DNA of 15,126 bases, from positions 18,055 through 33,180 of the forward strand of contig BQKZ01002559.1 in assembly GCA_036244855.1 (NCBI GenBank), given 5' to 3'. A model generated the notes under the pieces. The model searched no databases and was not told the origin of the DNA. It was given only the letters and a program-made list of their open reading frames with translations. Numbering within the stretch: the first letter of the stretch is position 1; the number at the start of each line of letters is the position of its first letter. The DNA is from Temnopleurus reevesii (Eukaryota > Echinodermata > Echinoidea > Temnopleuroida > Temnopleuridae). Position numbers and translations under genes: made by a program. This document shows, one piece after another, positions 1 to 8,307 of the stretch.

Positions 1-204
1 AAAAATATAACTATTTTGAAAATCTTAAGATATTTTTCAAATATTCATAACTTTTTTATTTGTTGTCCGTTTTCGCTCAAACTTTTTTTCATCTGTTTGT
101 CTGATTTTTGCGCTTTGGATCAGAGCAAGAAATTCTTGGTCCGGAGTCCTCCTTTAAGTTTTCGTTCTCGAAAGCTAAATATTTTAAGTTCGAAATTTCC
201 CTAA

Positions 205-216
205 TGCGCATGCGCG
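205..216. promoter_or_regulatory. NRF1-type palindromic motif
   Basis: TGCGCATGCGCG fits the NRF1 consensus YGCGCAYGCGCR exactly. NRF1 sites mark many animal housekeeping promoters. Here the site is 2.1 kb upstream of RPL5 exon 2, next to repeats, with no recognisable first exon nearby. It may be functional or simply part of a repeat; only the motif match is certain. Confidence 0.3.
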
Positions 217-284
217 ACAGAATCTACCGTAAAAATAGTCCACAGGAATTCGTTTACGGTACCGTAAAGATAGCCACTGCGTTT

Positions 285-1622
285 CAAGAAAAAGTCTTGA
301 TTTCACCGAGCGCGTGAGTTACATCGAGTATGTCATTGAGGCGCAGAGGAGGAGCCCCCTACCATACTATCCTATGAAAGGGTGCGGTAGTGCGTCGGCA
401 AAGATTTTTGCACCAGATTCGCCCAACAAACATTTGGTGGCAGACCCGGAGAATAGCGACCAGATTGCGTGCGCGCGCCATGTAAAAATTGCAAACATCG
501 GCGGCAGAAGTCCAAAAATAAAATACATACAGGTAACTATCCACAAAAGTTTACACTTTTTAACACCGAAATCGATTAAATTTTCAAAAGATTTCTTGAA
601 ATATAGAAGGAGGAGAAAGAAAAATAACATTTAACACTATTATTCTGTTTTTATAAAAGTCGCTTGGACTTGTATTGTGGATGGTTACCTCGTACCTGTG
701 GATAATTTTGGACTTCTGTCATCGATGTTTGCATTTTTACATGGTGCGCGCACGCGATCTGGTTGCTATTCTCTGGATTTGCCGGAGAATGGGCCAGGGA
801 GTGGGGCGAACATGGTCATGGCTTTGTATTAGGGCGCTAGCTATTGAATGTTCATATCCAGCCTCCACTGCTGCCTGTCTACACATGTAATTGTAATGGC
901 AAACCCGGTTGTGGATAGCTGATAGCGACCAGATGGTGTACGTGTGCCACGTAAAAATTGCAAACGCTGGTGGCATAAGCCCATAAATACAGTCCAAAAG
1001 CGACCTTTATTACATTTTTATAAACAGAGTAATGGTTTTGAATGTTATTTTCTTTCCCCTCCTTCCATATTTCATGAAATGTGATGAATATTTAATCGAT
1101 TTTGGTGTTATAAAAATGTAAACTTAGCCAACTTTAAAAATGTTTGTTGGTCGAATCTGTTGCAAAAATCGTCGTTGACGCACTACCGCACGCTTCAATT
1201 GGAATGTAAACAAATTTAGTACATCGCGCGCAGTCGCTGTTCTCTGGGTTTACCCTTGTATGATGGGAGGTCGCACGTCTGTGTACCTAAATTTTCAAAG
1301 TTTCAGCTTGAAAAAAGCATGAAGTCAATGAATATCCAATTCATATTTATCACAAATATCCTCAAGATTATGTGTGAGAAATATCTCAGCAAAATCTGAC
1401 CAAGAACAATATCGACAGTCATTTTAGAGGACATATACACCCCTCTCATTTTTGCAGTTCAAAATATTTGGGTCCCTTCTCTGCGTCCCATTCACTTTAC
1501 ACGCGGTTGGAGATTTTTTTGAAAAATGTCTTGATGTCACGGAGCGCGAGAGTTGCATTGCGTATGTCAATGAGGCGCAGATGAGGGACCTGGCGCAGAG
1601 GAGGAAGCCCCTACCATACTGA
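285..1622. repeat. Cluster of diverged inverted and direct repeats (foldback-like)
   Basis: Several related modules recur in both orientations. 381-432 is inverted at 1142-1194 (core GCGGTAGTGCGTC). 546-650 is inverted at 1023-1124 (core ATCGATTAAAT). A third module with AATAGCGACCAGAT and CATGTAAAAATTGCAAAC occurs at 445-546 (+), 673-790 (-), 903-990 (+) and, weakly, 1205-1252 (-). In addition 285-370 is repeated directly at 1520-1622 (shared GAGGCGCAGAGGAGGA and CCCCTACCATACT). This looks like a compound foldback transposon, or several copies of one element inserted into each other. The open frames in this region change with each repeat copy and show no known protein family. Confidence 0.75.
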
Positions 1623-2326
1623 TGTAGGGACGTTTTTTCGAACGAGGGGCAAGGCATCTCAGACTCCATTCTTCGCCGCACATGCTTGTGTGCGGCTGGA
1701 CATGAAAATTAGATTATCAAAATTATTTATTATTCATTATTGGCATCTTTCACAGTCTCACCTTCAATGGTGCGAAGTAATTGTGATTCAGTTCAAGTTT
1801 AATCGGCTGAATCTCTGGCATTTGTCATGCCTGTAGGAAACTGAAGTTGGCGCCAAATTTCTGATCATAATCATCAGGCCGGCTGAACTTTACATTAATT
1901 TGGCAATTACTTCAGTATTTTGCAGCGACTTCGCGATGACAAACATGACGAAGGAGCGCCAAATATTCAATCCATAAATCTTTAATATAATCATAATTTA
2001 TTGGCATCATTGAAGGTGAGAAAAGTGTTATCAATTAAGAATTTCAATTTGTTATGAATTTTTCTAAATTAGCTAGCAGAGGAAACAAAATGAATTAAAA
2101 AAACATTATTCTTAATTTCCAAGGAGCTGTTTTCTACATGCACATGAGCACTTCACTCGGCACCAACATGTGTGTGCATAAACTTGTTATATTGGAGCTT
2201 ACCAATGTGACACAATATACAAAATTACTCCTTCCCAAGGATAACCTATTACACCAGAAGGAGAAGAAAATAAGCTGGCTGATTTGACACCAGTTTCACT
2301 TGACTCATCTCCACTTCGCTTTGCAG
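1623..2326. other. Probable intron 1 DNA with one possible MITE
   Basis: No gene is recognised. A perfect 14-bp inverted repeat TCTCACCTTCAATG (1756-1769, complement at 2008-2021) brackets 266 bp. Inside it GAAGTAATTG (1779-1788) is inverted at 1905-1914, so a MITE is likely. 2022-2326 is AT-rich and ends in the exon 2 acceptor. Confidence 0.5.
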
Positions 2327-2512
2327 GGGTTTGTGAAAGTTGTGAAGAACAAGGCGTACTTCAAGCGGTACCAGGTCAAGTTCCGCCGCCGTCGCGAGGG
2401 TAGGACCGATTATCAGGCCCGTCGCTTCCTGGTTGTGCAGGACAAGAACAAGTACAACACACCCAAGTACCGCATGATAGTTCGCTTCACTAACAAGAAT
2501 ATCACATGTCAG
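2327..2512 (+). CDS. RPL5: RPL5 exon 2 (uL18 residues 2-63)
   Basis: 62 codons in phase 0, from GFVKVV to NITCQ. It encodes the basic N-terminal part of uL18, including the [15 protein letters not shown] stretch and the [13 protein letters not shown] strand motif that begin the 5S rRNA-binding fold. The acceptor is ttgcag at 2321-2326, preceded by a pyrimidine-rich tract. The in-frame ATG at 2300 lies on the intron side of this acceptor, so the MTHLHFALQ extension it would add is an artefact. The donor after CAG is GTCAGC, weaker than the GTAAGT/GTGAG type used elsewhere in the gene. Confidence 0.96.
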
Positions 2513-3426
2513 GTCAGCACCCAGAAGAATTGTATATTTTAATTTCTATTTTATAATAAAATAATGATATGAAAATGCTTTTTAATCATTATTATCACAA
2601 TTGCTAAGGATTTATGAAATATTATAACATGTCTAGGCCAATCTAGTATGTAAATGTAATGTATTAGGAGAAATAATCTCATGGTATCAGAAAATAAATG
2701 TATTATGCGAACACCTTGCCAAGTTTTTTTTTTGGGGGGGGGGGGGGTCAATCTGTATGAGCATTGATTACAAAGATAGTAAGTTACTTGTGGAGAACAC
2801 ACCTTTGTCCCATAAGTGCCTTGACAGTAAGATGGTCCATGGTTGGTGTTACATGGCCTGTGCCAAAGTGGCTTAACTTTATACCTGGGGAATACATGAA
2901 AATATTTTGTTGAGAACCCCAAGATAAGAAAGTTGCAGAGCTGCCAACCAAAATCCGTATTTTCCTTCCCTTTCGTTTTCTTATGGAGTACTTTATTATA
3001 TGGCCATCAGTAATTAAGTAAGACATTGTTATGTCCATAATACCACCTTTTTGTCTCTTTGAATCAATGGCATCAGCTGGAAAGCATCTGGAAGCTATTT
3101 ATAAGATCGAGAGGTATGCCATTTTGTATAGCAGCAAAACATTCATTCGGTGGATGAAAAAGCATTTTTATGGGAGAAACAGGTGTGTTGGTATATATTC
3201 TTCTTCGTCTGTAAACTGATCTTGAATATCTATTCAATTCAACACTCCCTTGCTATGTGTAATAGAGTTGAAATGTGGAAAGGAATCCGTACTGGTTGGC
3301 AGCTATGAAGTTGGTCTATTTCTGATTGCTGATCATGTTTTCTTTAGCACACTACCTGGACTTTGACTTTGAAGTGTTCAGAGTGAAAGAGTTATTTTAT
3401 ATGGGGGTGGGGGGGGGTGCTCCTTT
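2513..3426 (+). other. RPL5 intron 2, 5' part: no gene seen
   Basis: AT-rich intron with a T9-G14 run at 2725-2747 and a broken G run at 3403-3417 (G5-T-G9) only nine bases before snoRNA copy 1. Short open frames here have no recognisable domains and cross no conserved motif. Confidence 0.6.
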
Positions 3427-3502
3427 ACCCTGTGATGATTTGCCAAAACATAGCTGGAATTACCGTATGATGCACACTGATTCAAGTTTGGCGGCTGAGG
3501 GT
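3427..3502 (+). ncRNA. Intronic C/D box snoRNA, copy 1 (18S U627-type guide)
   Basis: Located in RPL5 intron 2. Box C GTGATGA 3432-3438, D' ATGA 3467-3470, C' TGATTC 3478-3483, box D CTGA 3495-3498, and a terminal stem ACCC 3427-3430 with GGGT 3499-3502. The guide AGCTGGAATTACCG (3452-3465) is a perfect 14-nt antisense of 18S rRNA CGGUAAUUCCAGCU. The fifth base upstream of D' (A3462) pairs with the U equivalent to human U627 and yeast U578, the known target of SNORD65 and snR77. Three further copies with identical spacing lie in other introns, which rules out chance. The snoRNA should be released by exonuclease trimming of the debranched intron. Confidence 0.92.
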
Positions 3503-3921
3503 TTATGAGTCTACTTCAAGAAAACGATACTCTTCATTCCTTCTGAGTGTCAAAATTTTATCCAACAGGCTTGTCTTGTCTTTGTGATATGCCCACAATG
3601 AAAATTGATTATTACGGCATTTTAGGTGTAAATTGTGACCAGTCTCACTGTTATCTAATTATTTTATTGTAATTAATATGAAATACATGTAACTGTAATC
3701 ATATCAATTTATTTCAAACCAACGTAAGAAAGGATAAGAAAATCACATTCTCGTCCTTTCTTGTAAAGCACTGTTATAATCACTTGGCACTTACAATGTA
3801 GATGTAACTCTTAGTTTTCCACAAATACTCTTTCATGGGGTTTGTCTGTGTAATGTCTGTTTTTCAATATCCATGAATTGTAATTCACACACTGAACTTT
3901 ACTTCTGTTCTGTTTCTGCAG
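3503..3921 (+). other. RPL5 intron 2, 3' part: no gene seen
   Basis: AT-rich intron sequence between snoRNA copy 1 and exon 3, ending in a polypyrimidine tract and the acceptor. No repeat or second snoRNA was recognised. Confidence 0.6.
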
Positions 3922-4056
3922 ATAGCGTACGCCAAACTGGAGGGAGATGTCATTGTATGCGCTGCATACGCACATGAGCTCCCCCGATATGGTGTCAAGG
4001 TCGGGCTGACCAATTATGCTGCAGCGTACTGCACAGGACTGCTCCTGGCTCGCAGG
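3922..4056 (+). CDS. RPL5: RPL5 exon 3 (uL18 residues 64-108)
   Basis: 45 codons in phase 0, from IAYAKLEGD to LLLARR. It contains the family signature [21 protein letters not shown] followed by [11 protein letters not shown], part of the uL18 core that contacts 5S rRNA. The acceptor tttctgcag ends at 3921 and the donor after AGG is GTAAGT. Joining CAG from exon 2 to ATA gives the conserved CQIAYA junction, which fixes both splice sites. Confidence 0.97.
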
Positions 4057-4097
4057 GTAAGTTTCAAAACATCACAGACGTTAACGTCAGGACCCGA

Positions 4098-4293
4098 CTT
4101 TAAAGGGAGCCCGGTGGCAAATGGCTACCCAAAACTGCAAGGGGCTCCTTAGAAAATTAGTTTTGGAGCCCGACTGGCTCTCCAGCTTCTTTGATCAACG
4201 ATTTTCATGAAATTACAAGGTAAAACTGGGCTCATCAAGACTTATATGGATGCCAACAAAAAAAAGTTACGGAGCCCGGCTGGCTCCCTAAAG
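4098..4293. repeat. Small palindromic repeat in RPL5 intron 3
   Basis: The ends are inverted copies (CTTTAAAGGGAGCC at 4098-4111; GGCTCCCTAAAG at 4282-4293). A GGAGCCCGRCTGGCT-like motif recurs at 4106, 4165 and 4271. The size and ends suit a MITE, but the family is not recognised. Confidence 0.6.
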
Positions 4294-4844
4294 AAAAAAT
4301 AAAGGTCAATCCCTATATATATAGAATGTCTTCTTTGCCAATTAGTTTGGATAAGGATTACCTCACTCTGTGGATGTATGTCATTATAGGAAATATAGTG
4401 TGCATCCATCTTTTTTTACAAAAAAATCTTTTATTTGACAGCAATTTTCGGTATGATTATTGTAAATTATGTAAACCATACTATGTGATAGGTGTGGCAA
4501 TATGTATCTTTGGTGAACATTCTTGTAAATTATGTGTTGTTTACATGTATGTCAGTAAATAAATGATGATTGTCATAGATAATGTTTGCAATGTTTCCAG
4601 TATGATTGTCTTCATATGTTTTGCAGACAACTGTTAATTTTCATACTATATTCGGAAGAACCAGGATAGATAAGAGTAAGGAATGTAATATCCATTTTAT
4701 GTTCCTGTTTTTCAGCGTACACAAAGGCTTTTTGCAACAGGGATGTCATTAATGGCTCATGAAGGCTTGAAAGTTGGGTTTTTTTTTTCATTTTGTCCCC
4801 CATCTTTGGCCATTTTCATAATATTTGTTGCTTTTCTTGAGCAG
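4294..4844 (+). other. RPL5 intron 3, 3' part: no gene, no snoRNA copy
   Basis: AT-rich intron. I looked for the snoRNA guide and boxes here and found none. A lone TGATGAT at 4563-4569 has no partner D box or guide at the expected spacing. Confidence 0.6.
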
Positions 4845-5047
4845 ATTCTGAAGAAGTTCAACTTGGACAGAATCTACGAAGGACAGACGGAGCCAGACGG
4901 TGACGACTACATGGTAGAGTCAGAGGAGGGCAAGGCCGGCGCCTTCCGCTGCTTCCTTGACGTCGGACTCGCCAGGACCACCACTGGAGCCAAGGTGTTT
5001 GGGGCACTCAAGGGCGCCGTCGATGGTGGACTTGAGATCCCACACAG
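4845..5047 (+). CDS. RPL5: RPL5 exon 4 (uL18 residues 109-175 plus two bases)
   Basis: 67 codons plus AG of a split serine codon, from [14 protein letters not shown] to GGLEIPH. The highly conserved block [23 protein letters not shown] is intact. The acceptor is gagcag at 4839-4844 and the donor is GTGAGA after CACAG. Open reading upstream of 4845 is intron and does not belong to the protein. The exon is GC-richer than the surrounding introns. Confidence 0.97.
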
Positions 5048-5093
5048 GTGAGAAAACATTGGTCATATTCATTCTTTTCTCTCTCCATAAATA

Positions 5094-5267
5094 CAGTCAA
5101 CCGTGCCCAAGTTGAATTTGTTTGGACTGAAGTAATGGCTTCAATTCAGAGAAGATTTGACTCTGGAGGGATAAAATTAATAGAATAGAAAGAAAAAGGG
5201 TCTTGAAAAATCCTTCAACTATGGCAATTATTCGACTTGTGTGAGGTCGACTTGGGCAAGGTTGATT
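5094..5267. mobile_element. Small pogo-like MITE in RPL5 intron 4
   Basis: It starts with TA|CAGTCAACCGTGCCCAAGTTGA and ends with the inverted, slightly worn copy TCGACTTGGGCAAGGTTGA (5247-5265). The CAGT start after TA and the small size suit a non-autonomous Tc1/mariner-pogo type element. The right terminus is degraded (GATTA instead of GACTG). Confidence 0.65.
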
Positions 5268-5292
5268 ATATTTTGTACTTTTTTTGCTCATA

Positions 5293-5370
5293 TACCCTGT
5301 GATGATATGCCAAAACATAGCTGGAATTACCGTATGATACACACTGATTCAAGTTTGGCAACTGAGGGTA
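5293..5370 (+). ncRNA. Intronic C/D box snoRNA, copy 2 (18S U627-type guide)
   Basis: Located in RPL5 intron 4. Box C GTGATGA 5299-5305, guide 5319-5332, D' ATGA 5334-5337, C' TGATTC 5345-5350, box D CTGA 5362-5365. The terminal stem is one pair longer than in copy 1 (TACCC 5293-5297 with GGGTA 5366-5370). It differs from copy 1 at four positions of 76, none of them in the guide or in boxes C, C', D' or D. It starts about 25 bp after a small MITE (5094-5267). Confidence 0.92.
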
Positions 5371-5903
5371 CCATCACAAATTCATTATGCTAGAAGCAAA
5401 TTGTTTGGATGAAGATGTCAGTATTTTTGGTGCTTTTTCTTCAAAAGGAAAGGAAGTATAGTCTTGCATTAAGACCATCGTCGAGACTGTCAATTATTTA
5501 ATGCTTATTCAATAGTGGTAAATTTATTTCACTGTGAGCAGAAGGGACACGGGTGTTGAACAAAGTAAACAACCTCCATTCAAGCACAAACTCCTGATTT
5601 TGTCGACTACAGTCCCCCACGCTGACTTGCTTCTGTTGACTCTGGTTGACGAGATAAGCACACAATACTCCATGCTGTAGGAAAAACCTAGCAGTCTTGT
5701 GGTACATGATGAAGCATGTTATAAGTTGAACAACAGCTGGCTGGACACAAAAAAATGTTTCCATCCTCCTTATTCTGTAGAAAATCTTGAACAAAGGTCG
5801 CACCTTTGAATTTCTTTTTTTTATCATGAAGTGTTGTAAATGCTTAAAGTTGTTAACTTTGTCTCAATTTTCTCTCTTCTGCTCGCAGTGCTTGTTATGC
5901 AGA
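5371..5903 (+). other. RPL5 intron 4, middle part: no gene seen
   Basis: An open frame of 109 codons on the - strand (5498-5827) has no recognisable domain or motif and lies wholly in the intron. I treat it as chance. No repeat was recognised. Confidence 0.5.
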
Positions 5904-6200
5904 AAATGATTATAATGATAATGAACAGCTTTTATATAGCGCTCATCAACTCTTTATGAAGAATTCCCTAAGCGCTCTACAATTACAGCATTATTACCCT
6001 GGCTTTAGCATTGCATGTATTAGGCGCATAAGCTTTTTCAAGGAATGAATTCCTACCCGGTACCCATTCATCTTACCTGGGTCAAATGCTACACATTGTG
6101 GATCAATTTCTTGCTGAAGGAAAGTAACGCCATGGATGGGATTCAAACCTACGACCCTCTGGTTGAAAGGCGAGCCATAGAACCACTACACCATACAGAC
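5904..6200 (-). mobile_element. tRNA-derived SINE in RPL5 intron 4
   Basis: Read on the - strand, the head is tRNA-like, with an A box TGGTGTAGTGG (6183-6193) and a B box GGTTTGAATCC (6139-6149) separated by 33 nt, the normal spacing for a polymerase III promoter. The body ends with the GCGCTATATAAAAGC motif (5928-5942) common near the 3' end of animal SINEs, then an ATTATC-rich tail (5904-5925). Orientation is opposite to RPL5. It lies just upstream of the exon 5 acceptor. Confidence 0.85.
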
Positions 6201-6234
6201 ATTAAAATACAATTTACCTGTCTCCCCCTTTCAG

Positions 6235-6412
6235 CAACAAGCGTTTCCCAGGCTTCGACTCTGAGAGTGGTGAATTCAGCGCAGAGGTCCACAGGAAGTA
6301 CATCTTCGGAGGTCACGTCAGCGACTACATGAAGGAGCTTCAGGAGGAGGATGACGAGGCCTACAAGCGCCAGTTCTCGCGATTCATCAAGAATGACATC
6401 ACTGCCGACTCG
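6235..6412 (+). CDS. RPL5: RPL5 exon 5 (uL18 residues 176-235)
   Basis: One base completing Ser (AG|C), then 59 codons from [11 protein letters not shown] to NDITADS. The KRFPG.DSES..F.AEVHRK motif and the acidic [13 protein letters not shown] segment mark the middle of uL18. The acceptor is ccctttcag ending at 6234 and the donor is GTATGT. A SINE on the opposite strand ends about 35 bp upstream of this exon, so the polypyrimidine tract and branch region are squeezed between the repeat and the exon. Confidence 0.97.
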
Positions 6413-6860
6413 GTATGTATCCGCATCAATGGCCAATTGATATTTTAGTTTAGACACTCTCTTGTTCTTTTGTCCCAGACACCCTTGTCAGAAGAGGAAG
6501 AATTTTCTCTTAAATAGAGATACATGCCCCCCCCCCCCCTTCTCAAATCTAGGCTGACAATCATGCAAAATTTGGCATGGATATGACCTGCGATTTAAAC
6601 TGCCAGATTTCATAGATCAATTTTTCAAGAATCTTTTTATACTAATTGCGTATTTATTATGCATTATGTAAAATAGATAAATCACCTAATAGAAACCGAG
6701 AATGATGGCGCACAGCTGGGAAAAAAATTTGGCGGCATGGTGTAGCAGAACATAAATTGTACGTCCCCCCCCCCCCCCCCATACCCAGAAAAGCACGGTC
6801 TTCGATTTTGCCAGTCCTCTTTGTAGACTTGTATGAATTTGATGTGTTGTTATTTACCTC
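6413..6860 (+). other. RPL5 intron 5, start: C-runs, no gene seen
   Basis: Two long C homopolymers (13 C at 6527-6539 and 16 C at 6765-6780) in AT-rich DNA. No gene or full repeat is recognised. Confidence 0.6.
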
Positions 6861-6936
6861 ACCCTATGATGATATGCCAAAACTTAGCTGGAATTACCGT
6901 ATGAAATTCATTGATTCTATCTTGGCAACTGAGGGT
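6861..6936 (+). ncRNA. Intronic C/D box snoRNA, copy 3 (18S U627-type guide, diverged)
   Basis: Located in RPL5 intron 5. Box C ATGATGA 6866-6872, guide 6886-6899, D' ATGA 6901-6904, C' TGATTC 6912-6917, box D CTGA 6929-6932, terminal stem ACCC 6861-6864 with GGGT 6933-6936. This is the most diverged copy: the D'-C' spacer (AATTCAT) and the segment after C' (TATCTTGG) have changed. All four boxes, the 14-nt guide and every spacing are kept. Divergence only in non-functional positions suggests it is an expressed gene. Confidence 0.9.
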
Positions 6937-7431
6937 TAAAAAAAATTGCAGATTCGGCCATAACCTTGCCCCCGTTTTGTTTCAAGAAAAGCATGCCTAC
7001 GTAGAATGTGTATTCTACATTAGATACTAGATAAAGAGATGTGATGTGAGATACCAAGCACCACAATGTCCACATTAGTGCTCGTGTGCAGAGTGTTTTC
7101 TTTTTTTGCAAAGTGAGATCCATTATTGATTTTTCAACAAAAAAAAAAAGCACTGCAGACTAGTGAATGAAGGCAGCTGTGGGTGACTCAAGAAGCATTT
7201 GCCCCCCCCCCCCATGTTGTTTAATCACTAATATTTTTGAGCTAAATCTCAGAGTTGGAACTGGAAGCTACTGCTCCTGTAGCCTTGACTCGGCCGTCAC
7301 TGCACGGTCCAGGATGAAGCTCGCAATTACAATTTAATTGCCCAATGTCTTATGAATCCTTCCTAAGAGTCTCATTGAGCAGGTTTCCCACTTTAAAATA
7401 GATTTTGCATTTAGGGGAAATATCAGGGAAT
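6937..7431 (+). other. RPL5 intron 5, after snoRNA copy 3: no gene seen
   Basis: AT-rich with a third C run (12 C at 7202-7213). No open frame with recognisable content. Confidence 0.6.
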
Positions 7432-7826
7432 TTAAAGTCAGTCCGTCATGATCGACATGACTTCTGGTTGCGAGCGCGCACGGACGGCGTGTTGCGTATT
7501 GGCAACAACGATATGAAAATTTCCTTGCTTACGCACCTTGCCAAGCTCAGAAACTTGGAACACTTAGTACGACTTTTCGATCCTTGTTGTTGCGTGTAAC
7601 TTTGATTCGTCCCCTCTTTGGCTTGGATTTTTTTTCTTCTAAAAACGTGCGGAATGCATACGTTTGCGACTGCCGAGCTGTGAGCTAGCAAAATAAGCTT
7701 GCTTACTCGCTATTCAAGGTAAAAAAACAAACGTGATTTTCTGTTCGGCAATCTTCGCAATCAAATGGCTGTGGACAGTTTAGCTCGCAACCGGAAGTCC
7801 TGTTGATCATGACGGACTGACTTTAA
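7432..7826. mobile_element. 387-bp MITE with 44-bp region of terminal inversion and TTAA target duplication
   Basis: TTAA at 7432-7435 and 7823-7826 flanks an element of 387 bp (7436-7822). The ends are inverted repeats beginning AGTCAGTCCGTCATGATC. Counted with the TTAA, about 41 of 44 bases match, running to GGTTGCGAGC. A TTAA duplication is the hallmark of piggyBac-type transposition, though the terminal sequence is not one I can place. There is no transposase: the open frames inside are short and lack motifs. The well-preserved ends suggest a recent insertion compared with its neighbours. Confidence 0.85.
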
Positions 7827-7938
7827 TAATAACTCCTTAAAATCATGAAATTTCGTTCTTAAATAGTGGAAACCATACCATGCCTATCGTCAAAATAGGT
7901 TGAAATTAGTGATTATGATATATTAGTGACAAAGATAT

Positions 7939-8003
7939 CCAGGGTTGTGTTATATACAGCTGTTTGTAGATCTATGCCTAGCTTTATGAAACACAACCCA
8001 GGG
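7939..8003. mobile_element. 65-bp hairpin MITE with TTGTGTT ends
   Basis: The left end CCAGGGTTGTGTT and the right end AACACAACCCAGGG (rightmost base 8003) are inverted copies, leaving almost no internal sequence. The right arm (GTAGATCT..GC..AGCTTTATGAAACACAAC) closely matches that of the element at 13434-13610, so both belong to one family. Confidence 0.7.
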
Positions 8004-8171
8004 AGAGGTTTCACCAAGATAAGAAACACTTAACGAACGACTTTACGTTCGACTGGTACCCCTTCTTGTGCGTAATAATTCATAATAGTGCGCGCATTCA
8101 GCCCAAGAATTGATACCAGTCGAACGTAAAGTTGTGCGTAGCTTTAAGAACGACTTGGTGAAACACCTCCC
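8001..8171. mobile_element. Foldback MITE with GGTTTCACCAAG ends
   Basis: The ends are GGGAGAGGTTTCACCAAG (8001-8018) and the inverted CTTGGTGAAACACCTCCC (8154-8171). A second inverted block, ACTTTACGTTCGACTGGTA (8040-8058), has its complement at 8115-8133. It overlaps the right end of the 65-bp hairpin by three bases, so the two are effectively abutted. Confidence 0.8.
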
Positions 8172-8307
8172 AGGATTTTTTTACGATTCATTGGAGGAAA
8201 ATCAGGGATTTTAATTTTCTTTTTTCAAATAGTAGGAACCATGTTTATTCCTTGGTGCCAGGGCTGTTGTTTTTCTTTTCTCTTTTCTCTCGCCATCTGC
8301 AGCATTT

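Noticed and set aside
314..634. 106-codon open frame at the left end
   Set aside because: It lies within the repeat cluster; its other copies are broken in frame and no protein family is recognised.
2300..2326. ATG at 2300 as the start of RPL5
   Set aside because: It lies before a good splice acceptor, and the codons it adds (MTHLHFALQ) have no counterpart in the family, which begins MGFVKV.
2551..3038. Overlapping - strand open frames of 123 and 84 codons in intron 2
   Set aside because: They include translated homopolymer (PPPPKKK) and no domain; two frames over the same DNA indicate chance.
3031..3219. Small protein MSIIPPFCLF... in intron 2
   Set aside because: 62 codons, no motif, intronic, AT-rich codon use unlike the exons.
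4563..4640. Another C/D snoRNA in intron 3
   Set aside because: A TGATGAT word is present but there is no D box, terminal stem or rRNA guide at the right spacing.
5498..5827. 109-codon open frame on the - strand in intron 4
   Set aside because: No recognisable domain, no supporting motif, wholly inside an intron and ordinary length for chance in this DNA.
6120..6200. A functional tRNA gene on the - strand
   Set aside because: A and B boxes are present, but the stems do not close into a full cloverleaf by eye and the sequence continues into a SINE body and tail.
6149..6457. 102-codon frame on the - strand across exon 5
   Set aside because: Antisense shadow of exon 5 and the SINE head; no independent motif.
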